NCBI GenBank assembly: GCA_022729735.1
Contig: DZAY01000013.1
Location: forward strand, 1 to 61,643
Length of the DNA: 61,643 nucleotides
From: Helicobacter cetorum
Lineage (GTDB): Bacteria > Campylobacterota > Campylobacteria > Campylobacterales > DZAY01
Direction: 5' to 3'
Shown: positions 1 to 9,398 of the stretch, one piece after another
Numbering within the stretch: the stretch's first letter is position 1
Layout: the number at the start of each line of letters is the position of its first letter
Program-made: the position numbers and the translations under genes
The notes under the pieces: model-generated
Told to the model about the DNA's origin: nothing
The model's database searches: none
Seen by the model: the letters and a program-made list of their open reading frames with translations, nothing else

Positions 1-558
1 ATGGCTAGAACATTAATGAGATTTACAGGTGTTGGCGGACAGGGTGTTCTTCTTGCTGGAGAAATTTTTGCAGCAGCAAAAATTAAAACTGGAGGATTTG
101 GATTAAAAACAGCAACTTATACATCTCAAGTTAGAGGTGGTCCAACAGTTGTTGATATTACATTAGATGATGAAGAGATTTTTTATCCTTATGCAAATGA
201 TGGTGAAATAAACTTTATGCTTTCAGTGGCACAAAAAAGCTATGACCTATTTAGAAATGGTGTTACAGAGGGTGGAACAATTGTAATTGACCCAAATTTG
301 GTTAAAGCAAGTGATGAAGATAGAAAAAAATGGAATATCGTTGAAATTCCAATTATTACAATTGCAAAAGATGAAGTTGGAAATGTTATCACTCAATCTG
401 TAATTGCTTTGGCAATTGCAAACACATATACAAAAGCAATTGAAAAAGAAGCATTAAGAGAAGTTATGCTTAGTAAAGTCCCAGCAAAAGTTCATGGTGT
501 AAATAATAAAGCTTTTGATTTAGGCGAAAAATATGCTAATGAGGCTATAAGTAAATAA
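1..558 (+). CDS. oorC: 2-oxoglutarate:acceptor oxidoreductase, gamma subunit
   Basis: This 185-residue protein has the pyruvate/ketoisovalerate oxidoreductase gamma fold signature near its N-terminus (FTGVGGQGVLLAGEI, residues 8-22), followed by SQVRGGPTVVDI. Such subunits work with alpha, beta and ferredoxin-like subunits to oxidise 2-oxoacids to acyl-CoA with ferredoxin or flavodoxin as acceptor. In Campylobacterota the order is usually oorD-A-B-C, so the other subunits should lie just upstream, outside the window. The ATG is exactly at base 1, so its ribosome binding site cannot be seen. Length is typical for the family, and a hairpin follows the stop, as expected for the last gene of an operon. 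The substrate (2-oxoglutarate rather than pyruvate) is inferred. Confidence 0.85.
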   Translation: MARTLMRFTGVGGQGVLLAGEIFAAAKIKTGGFGLKTATYTSQVRGGPTVVDITLDDEEIFYPYANDGEINFMLSVAQKSYDLFRNGVTEGGTIVIDPNLVKASDEDRKKWNIVEIPIITIAKDEVGNVITQSVIALAIANTYTKAIEKEALREVMLSKVPAKVHGVNNKAFDLGEKYANEAISK

Positions 559-569
559 CTGCTATCTAG

Positions 570-600
570 TTCCAAAGCTTTTTTGCTTTGGAATTAAACT
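570..600 (+). terminator. Putative intrinsic terminator after oorC
   Basis: A perfect 9-bp inverted repeat (TTCCAAAGC at 570-578 and GCTTTGGAA at 585-593) with a six-T loop lies 12 nt past the oorC stop codon. The downstream sequence is T-rich but interrupted, so termination strength is uncertain. It also lies beyond the end of the convergent tsf gene and could act for both strands. Confidence 0.55.
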
Positions 601-666
601 TTTAAATTTTAAATCATTTTTTTAGATTGTTATTTTCCCCCAACAAGGAGGAAGGAATATTGGAGA

Positions 667-1716
667 TTATTGTAGTTGTGCAGCTACTTCAGCAGCAAAA
701 TCACAAGCATTTTTTTCTAAACCTTCACCAAGTTCAAATCTAATATAATCTACTATTTGAATTGATGGATGAGTATCTTTAATTGCTTGTTCTACTGTTT
801 TTTTATCATCCATTACATAACTTTGTGATAAAAGTGCAAATCTTTGGTCAAGTGGAGTATTATCTGTGATAAATCTATCAATTTGACCTGGTAAAATTTT
901 ATCCCAAATATTTTCAGGTTTTTTCTCTGCTCTCAATTTTTCTTTTAACTCTTCTTCAACTTTAGCCATAATTTCTGGAGTTATTTGAAGTTTGCTAACA
1001 AAATCTGGAACTTTTTTTAGTGGTTTTTTAAGTCTTGCAAGCTCTTCATTCTCTTTTTCTACTTCTGCTCTAATTGCTAAAAGCTCTTTTTCTACAAAAG
1101 TAGGGTCAAATTCAGTATAACTAATAACTGTTGGTTTCATAGCACTCGCATGCATTGCTATATTTTTTAGAAGTGCAATAGCTTTATCTTTTGCTTCAGG
1201 AGCACAAGTTGCACCAAGAATTACACCAACTCTTCCATTAGTATGAACATAACCATTTACTACACCACCTTCAGTTGATAAAGTAGCCATTTTTCTTGCT
1301 ACAATATTTTCACCAATTGTTGCGATTTTTGTTTTGATAAACTCTTCAAATACAATACCATTAATTTCAGTTCTCATAAGCTCTTCACTTGAACTTGCTC
1401 CAGTTGCTTGAATGTGTCCTGTTATCTCTTTTGTTAAGTTGATAAAATGTTCATTTTTTGCAACGAAATCTGTTTGTGAATTAATTTCAGACATTGTAGC
1501 TTTTGTAAAATCTTCATTAACTTTTATAGCAATAAGTCCTTCAGCTGCAACATTTCCAGCTTTTTTTGTAGCTTTACTAAGCCCAGCTTCTCTAAGCTTA
1601 TCAATCGCAAGTTCCATATTTCCATCAGTTTCACTAAGAGCTTTTTTGCAATCCATCATTCCTGCACCAGTTGTTTCTCTTAGCTCTTTTACCATTTGTG
1701 CTGTAATTTCTGCCAT
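667..1716 (-). CDS. tsf: Translation elongation factor Ts
   Basis: EF-Ts is the guanine-nucleotide exchange factor that regenerates EF-Tu-GTP. The N-terminal UBA-like region carries the family signature (LRETTGAGMMDCKKAL at residues 12-27), followed by NSQTDFVAKN in the core domain near residue 79-88. The 349-residue length fits the longer EF-Ts form of Campylobacterota. The gene starts 1 nt after the rpsB stop codon, the conserved rpsB-tsf pairing, so both are expected to be co-transcribed. An imperfect hairpin (635-653) lies just past the stop but lacks a U-tract. Confidence 0.97.
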   Translation of the reverse strand: MAEITAQMVKELRETTGAGMMDCKKALSETDGNMELAIDKLREAGLSKATKKAGNVAAEGLIAIKVNEDFTKATMSEINSQTDFVAKNEHFINLTKEITGHIQATGASSSEELMRTEINGIVFEEFIKTKIATIGENIVARKMATLSTEGGVVNGYVHTNGRVGVILGATCAPEAKDKAIALLKNIAMHASAMKPTVISYTEFDPTFVEKELLAIRAEVEKENEELARLKKPLKKVPDFVSKLQITPEIMAKVEEELKEKLRAEKKPENIWDKILPGQIDRFITDNTPLDQRFALLSQSYVMDDKKTVEQAIKDTHPSIQIVDYIRFELGEGLEKNACDFAAEVAAQLQ

Positions 1717-1717
1717 C

Positions 1718-2527
1718 TTATTGTCCTTCTTCTACTACATCAGCAACTTCATCAAGCTCATCACTCTCACTCATAGCTTCAGCAATAAGTGCTTTTTTCT
1801 CTTCATCACTTGCTGTTGGAGTTGTCTCTTCTTCTGCACTATCTTGAGTTCTTAAGCTTCTTCCCTCAACAATCGCTTCTGCCATCTCTTTGCAAAATAG
1901 TTGAATTGACCTAATTGCATCATCATTTCCAGGGATTGGATAGTCAATTACATCTGGGTCACAGTTTGTATCAAGTGGAGCAACAACAGGAATTCCTAAT
2001 CTTCTTGCTTCTTGAACTGCAATTCTCTCTTTTACAGCATCAACAACAAATAACATATCAGGAACTTGTTTTAAGTTTCTAAGTCCGCCTAAATATTTTT
2101 CTAATTTCTCTTTTTTTCTTGTTAGCATTAATGCTTCTTTTTTTGTCAAAAGATTAATTTGACCATTTGCTTGCATCTCTTCAATAATATCAAGTTTTCT
2201 TGATGATTTTTTGATAGTTTCAAAGTTTGTAAGCATTCCACCAAGCCATCTATAATTTACATATGGAGCATTAATTTTATCTGCATACTCTTTAATTGTT
2301 TCACTTGCTTGTTTTTTTGTTCCAACAAACATAACAGTTTTACCTTCTGCTGCTGCATCTCTTACGATATTATATGTGTATCTGAAATATCTCAAAGTTT
2401 TTTGTAAATCTATGATATAGATATTTTTTCTAACACCAAAAATATATTTTTTCATTTTTGGGTTCCATCTTCTTGTTTGATGTCCGAAATGAACACCACA
2501 CTCTAAAAGGTCTTTCATTGTAACCAT
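1718..2527 (-). CDS. rpsB: Small ribosomal subunit protein uS2
   Basis: This 269-residue protein begins [21 protein letters not shown], the S2 signature, and contains [22 protein letters not shown] and the conserved [13 protein letters not shown] stretch. S2 binds the 30S head/body junction late in assembly. The ATG is preceded by a strong AAGGAG site. The acidic C-terminal tail past about residue 225 ([14 protein letters not shown]...) extends the usual core. It heads the rpsB-tsf operon. Confidence 0.98.
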   Translation of the reverse strand: MVTMKDLLECGVHFGHQTRRWNPKMKKYIFGVRKNIYIIDLQKTLRYFRYTYNIVRDAAAEGKTVMFVGTKKQASETIKEYADKINAPYVNYRWLGGMLTNFETIKKSSRKLDIIEEMQANGQINLLTKKEALMLTRKKEKLEKYLGGLRNLKQVPDMLFVVDAVKERIAVQEARRLGIPVVAPLDTNCDPDVIDYPIPGNDDAIRSIQLFCKEMAEAIVEGRSLRTQDSAEEETTPTASDEEKKALIAEAMSESDELDEVADVVEEGQ

Positions 2528-2861
2528 AACAAAGCACTCCTTGAATAAATTTAGGTTTTAGCCTCCATACCCATTACTACCAAAGTAGAAACCTTACAAG
2601 AATTGGTATGTGAGAAATCTAAGAGTGGAATTTTAATAAAAAATCACTTAATTTAAGCTTTTTAAAAGCAAAAATAGGCAATCAATAATCAAATTTATAT
2701 TTTGATTAACTCTAGTTAATTAAAATTTAATTAAAAATATAAAAAACTATGTCTATCTACAAAAACAGAGAACAAGTTAATAAAAAAATCTCTTAAGTGA
2801 TTTGCTGACATATTGAAAATGCTTATAAAAACTATAAAAAGAGAGAACTTTTATTTAAATT
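2528..2861. other. 334-bp gene-free region upstream of rpsB
   Basis: No open frame or RNA gene is recognisable here. The part next to rpsB holds its ribosome binding site and the hairpin leader. The remainder (about 2620-2860) is very AT-rich and contains short palindromes such as TTAACT-CT-AGTTAA (2706-2719). It presumably carries the rpsB promoter and the end of the transcript arriving from the PstS-like gene; I cannot fix a -10 box with confidence. Confidence 0.5.
2566..2610 (-). promoter_or_regulatory. Structured 5' leader of rpsB (candidate autoregulatory element)
   Basis: Upstream of rpsB the transcript can pair CATACC (2605-2610 on the minus strand) with GGTATG (2566-2571), enclosing a small inner hairpin CTAC-TTTG-GTAG (2577-2588). 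The structure ends about 38 nt before the rpsB ATG. Ribosomal protein leaders that bind the product are common in rpsB operons of other bacteria. Whether this one binds S2 is inference from position and pairing only. Confidence 0.4.
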
Positions 2862-3251
2862 TTAATCAATAACATTTAAATCATTTTTCAAATCATCTTT
2901 ATCAATATATCCAATCGCACCATCATTGTTTTGAATATAAGATATTACTTCATGAACTGAATTTAACTCTTTTGGTGGAACACCTTTACCGATATATTGT
3001 CTTACTGTCCAATATGCAATATATTGTTCTTCATTCAAACCAGTAAATTTTTGTAAAAAACTACTTTTAATTTTACTATCTTTTAAATTTATAGGTGTAA
3101 CATTTACATTTTCTATTCGTATAACTTTACCTGTAAATATTTTTCCAACTGTTTTACTATCTATTTTTGGAACATTTTTATTTGCTATTACTACAACATC
3201 AGCCATCAAAACTTGTGATAATGTGATTAATATAATCAATACTTTTTTCAT
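2862..3251 (-). CDS. Small PstS-like periplasmic protein
   Basis: I choose the ATG giving MKKVLIILITLSQVLMA because it creates a clean signal peptide and is preceded by AAAGG. The 129-residue product resembles the small periplasmic phosphate-ABC-transporter substrate-binding-like proteins (single PstS-type lobe), with the typical KIFTGKV, the F-x-x-K-F-x-G segment and the YWTVRQYIGKG stretch ending in a GAIGYID motif. It is far shorter than true PstS (about 330 residues), so it is unlikely to be a full binding protein. It lies 10 nt downstream of the porin gene and belongs to the same operon as the HD-GYP regulator and hybrid kinase. A role in ligand capture for the kinase is inference. Confidence 0.7.
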   Translation of the reverse strand: MKKVLIILITLSQVLMADVVVIANKNVPKIDSKTVGKIFTGKVIRIENVNVTPINLKDSKIKSSFLQKFTGLNEEQYIAYWTVRQYIGKGVPPKELNSVHEVISYIQNNDGAIGYIDKDDLKNDLNVID

Positions 3252-3261
3252 GATTATACCT

Positions 3262-4521
3262 TTAAAATGATATGTTATAAGAAATTGAATAGACATTTAT
3301 CGCTTCATTTCTTATATCTGGATTATCTAATAAAAAGTTAGACACATCACCGATTTTTGTTCTCATATACTCTATTTTGATTTTTTGAGAAGGAGAGATA
3401 GAATACGATGTTCCGATAGTATAGCTTTTTTGTTCAGATGCGACTACAAAGTCAGCATATTGACGATTAACAGGAATGAATTGATTTACAGGGTCTGAAT
3501 TTAATGTGAAAAACAGATTTTTAACATTATCTTTTGTTGTTAGTTTTGCAAAAGTGATATATGGCATCCAATTTTCAACTTTTTTTAATAGTGTTATATA
3601 ATAACTCTGTGCATTTGGTCCAGTATCTGCATCAACCATATTTCTCATAGCATATTCTGAAACTACACGATAGCCATTGTCAAATCCATAATCAAAACCA
3701 ACTGTAAATGCTATAACTTCATCTTTATCTAAAGCACCATATGGTTGATAAAATGGAAATTTAATACCAAAACTTTGAAATAGTGCTGATGGCTGTTGTA
3801 AAGAAAAATTCCCAGCAAGTCCTTCTGAATTTTTATATTTTATATTTGATTTATAAAATCCTGCTCTAAATTTATCACCAAAATTATTTTCATAAGTGAG
3901 TGCCATTCCTGCTGTTTTTATTTCAATGTCTCTAAAATTAACCCCTTTTTTAAATCCACCATACATAAATAAATCATCTCTTATATATACTCTATATGGA
4001 GTATCAATAACTCCATAAAAAGCATCAACTAATAACTCTCCATCATCAAAGCTAAATGATTTTGTGACAATAGCACCAATACCATCATCTGCTGGACTTA
4101 GTGAATAAACCTCATTTGGCAATCTTAGCATATCATAAGTTACTCCAATATCCATATTTTGGCTATTTAAATAAAGTGGAGCTCTAACTTTACCAGCTCT
4201 TATAAGCCAATCATTTGTAGGACGATATGCCAAAAAAGCCCAAGCAACTGTTGCATCTAAATTGTTATCATTTTTAGCTGATTGTGCAATTTTTCCTTGA
4301 AGAGTTGCACTTAAATTGTCATTAAATTGTATGTCTGATTGGACTCCAAATACACTATCTGCTCTTAAAGTGCCATTATTATTTATAAATCTTTGGTAGT
4401 TATACTCTTTATTAGAAATTGCACCACCGACAGTTGCAAAACTTGAAAGATGTAACTCTGTCGCTTTCATAGTTGATAAAGCGATAAATGTTGCTACTCC
4501 TATTTTTAATAAGTTATTCAT
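3262..4521 (-). CDS. Outer-membrane beta-barrel porin-like protein
   Basis: The ATG giving MNNLLKIGVATFIALSTMKA is chosen because AAAGGA precedes it and it yields a signal peptide. The 419-residue mature chain is rich in alternating aromatic/polar strands and ends with phenylalanine (SYNISF), the hallmark of BamA-inserted outer-membrane proteins. It resembles the general porin-like proteins found beside sensor kinases in Campylobacterota. The start codon overlaps the end of the upstream HD-GYP regulator by 8 nt, implying translational coupling. The transported solute is unknown; the downstream PstS-like protein hints at an anion, but this is inference. Confidence 0.7.
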   Translation of the reverse strand: MNNLLKIGVATFIALSTMKATELHLSSFATVGGAISNKEYNYQRFINNNGTLRADSVFGVQSDIQFNDNLSATLQGKIAQSAKNDNNLDATVAWAFLAYRPTNDWLIRAGKVRAPLYLNSQNMDIGVTYDMLRLPNEVYSLSPADDGIGAIVTKSFSFDDGELLVDAFYGVIDTPYRVYIRDDLFMYGGFKKGVNFRDIEIKTAGMALTYENNFGDKFRAGFYKSNIKYKNSEGLAGNFSLQQPSALFQSFGIKFPFYQPYGALDKDEVIAFTVGFDYGFDNGYRVVSEYAMRNMVDADTGPNAQSYYITLLKKVENWMPYITFAKLTTKDNVKNLFFTLNSDPVNQFIPVNRQYADFVVASEQKSYTIGTSYSISPSQKIKIEYMRTKIGDVSNFLLDNPDIRNEAINVYSISYNISF

Positions 4522-5626
4522 TTGTATCCTTTTTTTTGAATTCACCATCATTCCATTTATTTGCAACATATTTAAACTCTTCATGATGCTCTTTAAAAGC
4601 TAAAACTATATCAGGGTCAAAATGGGTACCACTTGAAGTTAAAATTATATTACAAGCCTCTTCATGAGAAAAAGCTTTTTTGTATGGTCGAGCATTTGTC
4701 AAAGCATCATACACATCAGCAATAGCCATCAATCTAGCCGATATTGGTATATCACAATCTTTCAATCCGTATGGATAACCAGTTCCATCAAACTTTTCAT
4801 GATGACTTTGTGCTATTTCAATAGCAGTAGATAAAAAATTTACATCTGTTTCTATATAGTTTTGTGCTTGTTTTAACATGTTTGCACCTTTTTGTGCATG
4901 TGTTTTCATAATTTCCATCTCTTCATCACTCAATTTTGCAGGTTTAAGCAAAATATTATCAGGAATTGCAACTTTTCCAATATCATGAAGAGGTGCTGAT
5001 TTCATTAAATCATCTATATATTTTTCTGTTAAAATGTTTTCAAATTTCTCTAATTTAGATAATTTTTTTGCCAAAATTCCAACAAACTCTTGAGTTCTTT
5101 TTATATGCCATCCAGTGCATTCATCTCTAAACTCTGCTAATGAAACCATAACCATCATGGAAGCATCTTGCAGTTTATTTATTTGTAGCAGTTTTTTATC
5201 TACCTCATCTCTTAGCCAATCTGCTTGATTTAATAAAAAATCTTGATACTCTTTATTTTGCAAATGTGTTTTAATTCTTGCCATAACAATTGATGGACTT
5301 ATCGGTTTTGATATAAAATCAACTGCCCCCAATTCAAAACCATACTCTTCATCTTCAATACTATTTTTTGCTGTTAAAAAAATTATCGGTGTATGTTTTG
5401 TTAATTCATTTGCTTTTAACTGTTTACAAGTTTCCCAACCATCAACTATTGGCATCATGACATCTAATAAAATAATATCTGGTGGAGTTTGAAATGCAAT
5501 ATCTAAACATTTTTGACCATTATTTGCAACTTTTATTGAATAATCATGTTTTAATAAATTGGCAAGAAGTGACAAATTTGCTGGTGTATCATCAACTATT
5601 AAAACAGTATGTTTAGTTTCTTTCAT
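4514..5626 (-). CDS. Response regulator with HD-GYP output (c-di-GMP phosphodiesterase)
   Basis: The 370-residue protein has an N-terminal receiver domain (acidic pocket DD at 12-13, phospho-acceptor D55, K107) and a C-terminal HD-GYP domain from about residue 155. Catalytic motifs are intact: H214-D215 in LHDIGK, HHE at 275-277, GTGYP at 281-285 and the following DVYDALTNARPYK. The family hydrolyses cyclic di-GMP to GMP using a two- or three-metal centre. Its ATG overlaps the stop of the upstream hybrid kinase (ATGA), so the kinase is the likely phosphodonor. It overlaps the porin start by 8 nt. Confidence 0.9.
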   Translation of the reverse strand: MKETKHTVLIVDDTPANLSLLANLLKHDYSIKVANNGQKCLDIAFQTPPDIILLDVMMPIVDGWETCKQLKANELTKHTPIIFLTAKNSIEDEEYGFELGAVDFISKPISPSIVMARIKTHLQNKEYQDFLLNQADWLRDEVDKKLLQINKLQDASMMVMVSLAEFRDECTGWHIKRTQEFVGILAKKLSKLEKFENILTEKYIDDLMKSAPLHDIGKVAIPDNILLKPAKLSDEEMEIMKTHAQKGANMLKQAQNYIETDVNFLSTAIEIAQSHHEKFDGTGYPYGLKDCDIPISARLMAIADVYDALTNARPYKKAFSHEEACNIILTSSGTHFDPDIVLAFKEHHEEFKYVANKWNDGEFKKKDTNE

Positions 5627-8358
5627 ATTTTAACCTCATTTAAAATTTTTAAAACCTCTTCAAAATCAAAATTTAAAATTGATTTTGATATTTTTGAAAA
5701 ACTCTCTTCATCTACTATTTTTTGAAGTGAATTTTTATGTTCATTCCATCTATCTATGGCTTCAAAGCTACTAATTTCAAGCTCTTTTTTAAACTCATCA
5801 AGCCAAATTATATCATCTTTATTATCATGACAAATATTATCATATTGAATATTTTGCAACTCATTTTTTAAATCTTTAATAAATGGTTGGAAGTTTTTAG
5901 AAAACTCTTCTAATGATTTTTCTATATTTTGATTTGTAGAACATGATATTTCCAACTCTTTTGCAATATCATACAATCTTCTTGCACCTATTGTTCCTAA
6001 AAGCCCTTTTATTGAGTGAATTTTCATCTTTGCTTGTTTTAAGTTATCTTCTAAAAGTAGGTTTTTTATCTTTTCATGAATGTTTTCATAATTTAAAACA
6101 AAACTATTTAATAAATCAATATACACCTTTTCATTCAATCCAGCATACATCAAACCATCTTTTGTATTTAAATCTTTAACACAAATTTTATCTATATAAC
6201 TAATTTTTGTCGGTGCTGTTTCTATATTTTCTAATCTGTTTTTTGAGTATTTCAACAATATATTATAAAGTAAATCAGGTTTTATCGGTTTGCTAATATA
6301 CTCTTGTATGCCAATCTCTTTACATTTTGCAATCTCATCATTCATTACATGTGCAGTCATGGCAATAATTGGCAAATCTTTATATAAAGCACTTTTTTTA
6401 ATCTCTATTGTAGCTTCATAACCATCTAATATAGGCATTTGCAAATCCATCAAAACAACATCAAAATAGTTTGGTTTTGATGTTAATAAATCAATAGCCT
6501 CTTTTCCATTATTTGCTAAATAAACTTCAACACCTTTACTTTTTAATAGTTCAATAGCCAATGTTTGATTGAGTGGATTATCTTCAGCAAGTAAGATTTT
6601 CAAACCTTTTAATGTTTTTTGATACTCCGTAGTATCACTTATTTGTTCAATATTTTCATGTAATACAATATCTTCATGTGCTATCTCAAAAGGTATCAGA
6701 AGTTTAAATGTAGTGCCTTCCTTTTCATGACTTTCAAGACTAAGTGTTCCACCCATAATTTCTGCTAAATTTTTACTAATAGCAAGTCCAAGACCTGTGC
6801 CACCATATTTTCTAGTAGTTGAACTATCTGCTTGTGTAAATTCTTGAAACAATCTTGAAACTTGCTCTTCACTCATACCAATACCACTATCTGTAACATT
6901 CATTTCAATAAAAACTCTATTTTCATTATTTGTATCTCTCTTTAAATTTAATGAAAGCTTTACAAAACCACTATTTGTAAATTTAATAGCATTTGACAAA
7001 AGATTATTTACAATTTGAGTTAATCTCAATTCATCACCTATTAAAACTATTTTTTTATCCTCAAATATGTTGAAGGTATCAAAAATAAGCTCTAAATTTT
7101 TCTCTTTTGCTCTAAATTGATGAGTATTAAAAATATTTTCTAATAGCTTTTTCAAATCGAATGGAATATTTTCTAAACTAATTTTTCCAGCCTCTATTTT
7201 TGAAAAATCTAAAATATCATTAATTATTCCAAGCAAAGAGTTTCCAGCAAAATTTACATGCTCTATAAACTCTCTTTGTTTTGTATCAAGATTTGTTTGA
7301 AGTGCTAAATAAGACATTCCAATTATTGCATTCATGGGAGTTCGTATCTCATGAGACATATTTGCCAAAAACATAGATTTTGCTTTTGTTGCACTCTCTG
7401 CCATTTTTTTTGCCTCTTCTAATTCAATACGATTTTTTTCTCTATTTTCAATATCTCGAGATATATCTTGTGCCATTTTATTTAGTGTAATAGCTAAATG
7501 TTTAAGCTCATCTAACCATTTTGATGAATTTACTCTAAATGAGTAGTTGCCTAAAGCTATATTTTTTGTAGCAAATGTCAAATTATCTATTGGAATTAAT
7601 AACAATTTTCTAACGGTAATCAAAGAGACAACCACCATGAAGATTATTAAAATGGCAAATATAAGCGAAAATAGTCCCCATTTAGAGAGTGCTAATTCAG
7701 CTTCAACAACCATCTGTTTTGTTCTATTATCTGTTGTAACTATTAATTTATCTATAAGCTCTGTCAATAAAGCATTTAATGATAGATACTCTTTATCATA
7801 AATCAATTTTGAAGCAAAATCCATATCTGGATTTTCATCTTCTACAAATACACCTTTTTTTGAATCATATAACCCTTGTGTTGCTGCAAATGCAATTTGT
7901 TCTATTTGATTTATCTGTTTTGTAGCTAATAGTATCTCATTCCAAATTTTTAACTCTTCAAAAGAAAACCCTTGTTGTTTCATCTTATCGGCAATAGAGA
8001 TACCTTTACCAGTTGTAGGCATTTTATGCTCTATCTTTTGAGCAACTACAAAATCCCAATAAAGCGATGATTTATATTCACTTGGTGCTGGTTTTGTCCC
8101 TTGCTGAATTGCCAATAAATCATAATAATATATTAAATATTTCGGTTCAGCAGTTGCAATATAGGTTCTTACCAACTTATTTAGTTGAATAATTTGCATT
8201 TGCAAATCATTTACTATATTCATAGCATATTTACGATTTTCTTGTGCAATATTTACAACATTATAAATATTATAAACCTTCCACAGTGACATAAAACTAA
8301 GAGTTATTGATATAATTATCGCCGTTGAAGATATAATTGATATTTTTTTTATATTCAA
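5623..8358 (-). CDS. Hybrid sensor histidine kinase (HAMP-HisKA-HATPase-REC-HPt)
   Basis: This 911-residue kinase has two membrane segments (about 7-27 and 227-250) around a ~200-residue periplasmic helical sensor. A HAMP linker, HisKA with H336 in [10 protein letters not shown], a HATPase domain (N457, DSGIGMS at 490-496, GGTGLGL) and a receiver with D638 follow. A C-terminal HPt domain has H781 in KIHSIKGLLGTIGA. The start is TTG, not ATG, supported by AAAGG seven bases upstream. It leads the kinase/HD-GYP/porin/PstS-like operon. The periplasmic ligand cannot be told from sequence. Confidence 0.9.
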   Translation of the reverse strand: MNIKKISIISSTAIIISITLSFMSLWKVYNIYNVVNIAQENRKYAMNIVNDLQMQIIQLNKLVRTYIATAEPKYLIYYYDLLAIQQGTKPAPSEYKSSLYWDFVVAQKIEHKMPTTGKGISIADKMKQQGFSFEELKIWNEILLATKQINQIEQIAFAATQGLYDSKKGVFVEDENPDMDFASKLIYDKEYLSLNALLTELIDKLIVTTDNRTKQMVVEAELALSKWGLFSLIFAILIIFMVVVSLITVRKLLLIPIDNLTFATKNIALGNYSFRVNSSKWLDELKHLAITLNKMAQDISRDIENREKNRIELEEAKKMAESATKAKSMFLANMSHEIRTPMNAIIGMSYLALQTNLDTKQREFIEHVNFAGNSLLGIINDILDFSKIEAGKISLENIPFDLKKLLENIFNTHQFRAKEKNLELIFDTFNIFEDKKIVLIGDELRLTQIVNNLLSNAIKFTNSGFVKLSLNLKRDTNNENRVFIEMNVTDSGIGMSEEQVSRLFQEFTQADSSTTRKYGGTGLGLAISKNLAEIMGGTLSLESHEKEGTTFKLLIPFEIAHEDIVLHENIEQISDTTEYQKTLKGLKILLAEDNPLNQTLAIELLKSKGVEVYLANNGKEAIDLLTSKPNYFDVVLMDLQMPILDGYEATIEIKKSALYKDLPIIAMTAHVMNDEIAKCKEIGIQEYISKPIKPDLLYNILLKYSKNRLENIETAPTKISYIDKICVKDLNTKDGLMYAGLNEKVYIDLLNSFVLNYENIHEKIKNLLLEDNLKQAKMKIHSIKGLLGTIGARRLYDIAKELEISCSTNQNIEKSLEEFSKNFQPFIKDLKNELQNIQYDNICHDNKDDIIWLDEFKKELEISSFEAIDRWNEHKNSLQKIVDEESFSKISKSILNFDFEEVLKILNEVKI

Positions 8359-8452
8359 AAAGTTACCTTTTTATAAATTTATAATAATCTATTTTAGTTT
8401 TAAAGTTAAAATTTAAGTAAAATCAAAACCCACAACAAAGAGGAGAGGAGTT

Positions 8453-9352
8453 TTATTCAAACTCCAGAAGTTGATAAGCTTTGTAAATATTTTCTTTATT
8501 TACAGGCTCATATAGAGGAATATTTTTATAGTCATCTAACTTTACAATAGAGCTAATATTTACAAGTTCAGCACCATTTTCAATAGCAATTTTTACACTA
8601 TCTCTAAGTTTTGTAATATAATCTTTTGTAAATTTAATACTATTTTTCGATAAATCTTCGCCATGACCACCAATTATAAATTTAGTGTCAAATTTTTCTA
8701 ACTTTTCTAATGCTTCAATCCAGCCATTTATATCGCCATCTTTTAGCACAGGTAATCTATTTGTAACCACAATATCACCAACAAATATCACATTTTTTGA
8801 AGGAATAGAGATAACTATATCAGCTGGTGTATGAGAGTTTTTTGATAGCTTTAAAATTTCTATACCATCAAATTTATAACTATCTTCTACATCAATATCA
8901 GCCATCACAACTTTAGAGTTAGCAAAAGCATCTTTTGAGATTAATCGCTCAATCCAGCCAATTGAAGAGCTATCTTTTTGATACATCTCTTTTGTATATT
9001 TATGTGCAATAATTGAAGCTCCACTCTCTTTCCAATAACCATTTCCCATTAAATGGTCATCGTGATAGTGTGTATTTATTACAAATTTTACTTTTTTAGA
9101 AGTTATTTTTTTGATATTTTTATTTACTTCTTTGGCATAGTTATAGCTTGAACCACTATCAATTAAAACGACATAATCACTCATCACGACAAAACAGCTA
9201 TTGACCATATTTCCACCATTTTCTTTAGTTGGAAATTCAGATTTGCCAAAAAAGCAGTGAATATCATCACTAACTTTTTTAGGTTTTAGATTGTAATCAA
9301 AAGCAAAAAGCGACAGTGAAAATATCGCAATTATTGAAAATTGCTTTATCAC
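8453..9352 (-). CDS. Periplasmic metallo-beta-lactamase-fold hydrolase
   Basis: A signal peptide (residues 1-17) precedes a metallo-beta-lactamase domain with the metal motif THYHDDH (H95, H97, D99, H100), SHTPAD, VFVGDIV and a GGHG motif (HGE) near residue 220. The family includes SoxH-like and quinoprotein-relay metallohydrolases that act on thioesters or other small periplasmic substrates; the substrate here is not predictable. The start is GTG and overlaps the TGA of an out-of-frame extension of the DUF302 gene upstream, suggesting the two were designed as a coupled pair. Confidence 0.8.
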   Translation of the reverse strand: MIKQFSIIAIFSLSLFAFDYNLKPKKVSDDIHCFFGKSEFPTKENGGNMVNSCFVVMSDYVVLIDSGSSYNYAKEVNKNIKKITSKKVKFVINTHYHDDHLMGNGYWKESGASIIAHKYTKEMYQKDSSSIGWIERLISKDAFANSKVVMADIDVEDSYKFDGIEILKLSKNSHTPADIVISIPSKNVIFVGDIVVTNRLPVLKDGDINGWIEALEKLEKFDTKFIIGGHGEDLSKNSIKFTKDYITKLRDSVKIAIENGAELVNISSIVKLDDYKNIPLYEPVNKENIYKAYQLLEFE

Positions 9353-9398
9353 TGTAATGCCTCTTTTAATACCTTATCCATATCTTTTTGTGCAATCT

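Noticed and set aside
635-653. Terminator for tsf
   Set aside because: An imperfect 7-bp hairpin is present just past the stop codon but no U-tract follows on the minus strand, so I do not list it as a terminator.
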